The notes under the pieces: model-generated
Databases searched by the model: none
Seen by the model: the letters and a program-made list of their open reading frames with translations, nothing else
What the model was told of the DNA's origin: nothing
Program-made: the position numbers and the translations under genes
Assembly: GCA_003342895.1 (NCBI GenBank)
Contig: PTFA01000311.1
Span: 253,804-317,803 of the forward strand
Direction: 5' to 3'
Origin: Casuarius casuarius
Taxonomy: Eukaryota > Chordata > Aves > Casuariiformes > Casuariidae
DNA length: 64,000 nucleotides
Part shown: positions 60,321 through 64,000 of the stretch, in pieces
Numbering within the stretch: position 1 is the stretch's first letter
Layout of the letters: each line of letters opens with the position of its first letter

Positions 60321-62439
60321 GTTTGATTTCATTTATTTTTTTGACCTATTTTTTTTTCCAGGGGAGGGCAGAAGAGTTGTGAATTTTTGATGATCATTTA
60401 CTATTCAAATCGTTGAAATTATATGATAGTGGGTATATTCAGGCATGCATCTTTAATGTAGTGGAGATTCAAATTCTGTTCTCTCTGAAAGAGAATGAAA
60501 GGAATATATTTTGTGTTTTGGTCAAACTGCTGCCTTTTCTTAATTTAAAGCTATGTAGGCTTCCCTGTTCTGGAAAGGGGAAGCATATACCGGGTTTTAT
60601 TGCATAACATTACTCTTGGCTATTTTTAGCTCTCTCTGCTTCACAAAATTAGTCTTATGTTGGTGGATGAAATTAATCCCTGGACTTGGTCTCCTATATG
60701 CAGAGAGAGACACCCAGGATATTCTGCAGTATGCTGGGTGTCATGTTTGTCTGAAAAGATGTTTACATACTACAGCCGTATCTGCTTGCATATCTAGGAG
60801 AGAGCTGATGACTGGCCTGTAATCAGTTTGACTCGATAACCTCCTCTGCATTTCTGAGTGTTTTTCAGGATTCAGTTTGAAGTTTGGTTCTCTCGATAGC
60901 TCTTTTTTTATTTATCTCCATATGCTTAAAATAGTGTTGTCTTTTTAGAGAACTCTGTGCTCTCACAGCAAACAAATAAAACCAATCCTCAGTGAAGAAT
61001 TCTTTGATGTAATTATGAATATTTCCTTTGTTATTATCACGAATTATAGAAGATCTTTGTTTAAGCCACAATTCTGCTCTGTGTGGTCCCTTGCCATGCA
61101 AAAAAACTACAATTTAGTGCTGATAATTTTAAACTGATTTTTGTGGCGACACGTTATGATGTCACACACAAAAAACTGTGACTCTTCCAAGGAGAAGAAG
61201 GAGCTGGAACGGGAGAGAGGGCCTCAAAAGGCTTTATATTTGCAAAATAAAAATGTGACTCCATGATGAAAACTGGTGAGCTCATTTGTGTCTGAAACAG
61301 TTTCACTGAGAATACTGGATGAATGAGAAACCTTTCAGAGTGGTGTAAACAGCGTTCACCTCCGTCTAGACGGCCAGAAGTCTTCCTGGATGCAGAACTT
61401 CCCAGCCCACTTCCTTGGCCCCTGGAGCTTCTCAGAAAGGCATGAAGATGAAGCAGTTGAAAACTGAGACATACATTTGAATGCATTTTGTGGCTGAGTC
61501 AAAGGAGTCAATTCATACAGATGGGAATTTCCTATATCTCTTTCCTATCCTTGATTCATTACTGAAACACACAACTCTTCCTTATCTAGTTCTTCCCTTT
61601 AGTCCCATGGATTGGCTCTGGATTTTTATTTATTTATTTATTTTAAGAAAACTAAAAGTGAAGAGTGCGCTATTTAATGCCAAGTAATTATTTTCTCTTT
61701 CAATGTGTTCCCCCGACTGTCTCCAGATATAACTCCAGAAAGTGAAACTGCATTTTTGGTCACACTTCTCTCAGCTCTGTTCTCCTGATCAAAGCTTGAC
61801 CTCTTGATCTGCTTTTCTTTGGGATGGTGTCAGTGGCTGGGACTACCCACCTGGCCTATGGTTTTCACTTTCTGTGTGTCTTGCAAATTTATTTCTACGT
61901 TGTGTTTTCTGCGGAGTTTCTCCCCCGCTCCCCAGTGACTTGTGCTGTGATGAACCAGTTGTAGAGGTCAGAGAAAAGGATCAGATGGCAGCCAGATTCA
62001 GCACCTCCCAGGGCCCTGTCAGTGGGTTGTACTCAGGTGGGCAGCCTCTTTGCTAGGAAAAGTGAAGTACTGGTGTTGTAATTAGTTCCTGAAGGAGGCG
62101 AAGCCAACTTTGCTTTACTCTCCGCATACGAGGCAACAGCCAGCCTTTGTGTGTAATTCAGTCTGCTGGGGTTCTTGTCCTCACTGGTTGTAGCCAGTTG
62201 TGGTTTCCTCCAGTTCACCTGGAATATTAGCTAACTCAGACCTTAGCAAATGAAAATTACTGTACCATAACTTATTCATTTCAGCAGAAACCTCTTTTCC
62301 AGAAAAACAATGAAGTGTTGTCTTATTCTGGCACATTGCTGCTAAGAGAGATTCCAAAGAAAGGCAATGAGCAACAAAGCAAATACTCTGTGGAAAAGAA
62401 TTTATATCCTTGATGTTTGTTTGGGAGTTCAATGCAGTT
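60321..62439. other. Non-coding unique sequence
   Basis: Frames do not exceed 110 codons and have no motif. An AT-rich patch at about 61000-61060 (GTAATTATGAATATTTCC, TTGTTATTATCACG) may be an outlying regulatory site. A (TTTA)n tract lies at 61625-61644. No gene was recognised. Confidence 0.5.
61625..61644 (+). repeat. (TTTA)n microsatellite
   Basis: Four to five TTTA units. Confidence 0.85.
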
Positions 62440-62590
62440 AACATTTATCGCAAACGTCAAGTCAGATTGTTTAGCAAACCATCGAGTGACATATTAAACT
62501 AAAAGTGCAGCGTGCCATAAATTGTATTCAACGGTAAGTTACTTTCGGAAAGTCTCTTTAGTGGTAATTATTCTAAATAAATGAATACGT
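62440..62590. promoter_or_regulatory. Candidate conserved regulatory patch with retained CpG
   Basis: AT-rich unique sequence that keeps several CpG: TATCGCAAACGTCAAG, CCATCGAGTGAC, GTGCAGCGTGCC, TCAACGGTAAG and TTTCGGAAAG. GTGGTAATTATTC follows, with a homeodomain core. CpG retention in otherwise AT-rich, repeat-free DNA suggests constraint. Inferred only. Confidence 0.35.
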
Positions 62591-64000
62591 GAATGATCTG
62601 ATCCTATTCCTTTTTCTAATACTTTGAGTAATTGTAAGTAACAGAAATGCAGAGTTAATGAAACAAAAACAAATATGAGCTCTTTCTATATATGTGTGTG
62701 TGTACGTATAAAGCATAAGAAACAGGACGCTAGAGGATTTTGAAATATATGTCTGTCTTGAAACACTGCAAGTTGAGCATGTACCTTTGAAAAACATGTT
62801 AATCATTCTCTGAGGATCTCCTCTGAGGTTTCTATTGTTGCAACAACTTGCACCTCCTAAGTGGAAGTTGCTTACCTACAAAAGTAGTGTGTTGTATTGT
62901 TTAACATTCTTGTACCATGACCTCTCTTGTAAGCTATGAAAGATCTGTTATGCTAAGTTTCATGCTTTCTAGGATGGCTAAGTGACTGCTGATTTACTAG
63001 TAGTATATGCAGACAGCAATTTCTTTCCAGTAGAAGATGCAGAATCCTGTCTCCATTTGCAGCTGTGAAATGGCTGCGGTGTTTGGTGTATCCCTAACCT
63101 TGGAGTCTTGGATGGTTGTGGATTTGTTGTACATTTTGTGGTGTCATTGTAACTTTCTGATTTTCTGCAAATAGTCAGAGGATAGAGGATATAGTATGGC
63201 AAATCCAGATCTCCATGATGGGATTACAGCCACAAAGAGTGAGCTGACTCCCAGCCTTCACCTCCTGCCAGGGCCATAAAGATCAGTTCTGCTGCAGCAA
63301 ATGTGTTTTGGTTCTGATTTCAAACCAAAAGCACAAGGAATTGTATTATATTTCTTAAAAAGTGGCAGTTGGCACATTCCTTTTATTGCAATATGGTAGG
63401 GAATACAAGTGTTTTACAAATTGAAATAATCCTTACAAGATTTTTTTCTGTAATCCATTAACATGGAAACGAATTCTGTAACATATTACCTTCAGCCAGG
63501 AGCAGTGTTATTGTGGTTCTCACGTTCATGCTTTTCCTGCATCCATGGTGGATGTGTGTGCCTATACACACAGAAATACTGTACAATGTGTACACGTGTG
63601 CAAGTATGTGTATAAAAGACACAAGCACAATTTACACAAATACAGCACAGGAAGCATACAACATAGTATATAATCACAGTTACATCAGGAAAATACCAAA
63701 ACTGTGCCTCTAGATGTACGATGCCGGTTTGTTTGTGTCATAAAATTCATGTAATTCTGACACATAGCAAAATCAGCCCATTCACGCAGCCATCCCATTC
63801 ACCAACAATAAAAAGTGCGTGACAGTATGTAGTATGAAGCTAAAGAAAGATGAGGGTGGTGAAAAGTAGGGTAAGGAAAACTAGATAGATGGTTTTCATG
63901 ACCACGCACGCACTTTATTTCTGTAGTCAATAGCAATGTAAAATGAAATGTAGGATGGTCTGTTTAAGATGGAGAGACATCTTTTAAATTATCAGTAATT
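62591..64000. other. Non-coding unique sequence with TG/CA-rich patches
   Basis: Short TA/TG words lie at about 62688-62705, and a degenerate TG/CA-rich stretch lies at about 63550-63640. Frames are below 80 codons with no motif. No gene or interspersed repeat was recognised up to the window end. Confidence 0.5.

Overview
This window is vertebrate nuclear DNA, most likely from a bird. The clearest evidence is two copies of the CR1 non-LTR retrotransposon in its avian form. The better preserved copy (29791-30191) ends in the two 8-base units ATTCTGTG and ATGCTGTG, with no poly(A) tail, as CR1 does. Interspersed repeats are sparse: no Alu, B1 or L1-like sequence and no recognisable retroviral LTR was seen. 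The rest is AT-leaning unique sequence with short microsatellites. The species cannot be named from this sequence.

I found no protein-coding gene, tRNA, rRNA or known microRNA that I can defend. Nearly every open frame is short, lacks family motifs, overlaps frames on the other strand, or runs through a simple repeat. Two places look more protein-like than the background: a minus-strand composite frame at about 10174-10843, and a stop-poor stretch at 4053-4690. Neither could be matched to a family. The window therefore reads as intergenic sequence or the interior of a long intron.

Layout. 1-13 kb: unique sequence, an old foldback repeat (2822-2951), the two protein-like stretches, a strong 11-bp hairpin (10835-10861) and a MIR/L3-like fragment (11400-11575). 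13-30 kb: mostly plain sequence with homopolymers, a CpG-rich patch near 13.7 kb, an octamer-bearing patch near 26.9 kb, and the main CR1. 30-50 kb: plain sequence with several patches that look like conserved regulatory DNA (33.7-34.0, 41.8-43.0, 44.66-44.83 and 46.3-46.4 kb) and more remnants of old amniote repeats. 50-64 kb: a second, older CR1 (54377-54566), a 30-N assembly gap (56284-56313) in a region of G, C and T homopolymers, and the strongest enhancer-like block (59260-60320). A smaller enhancer-like patch lies at 62440-62590.

The most plausible function is cis-regulation of a neighbouring developmental gene outside the window. That is an inference from sequence texture and binding-site motifs and needs a cross-species alignment to confirm. 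I saw no new enzymatic or defence-type system.
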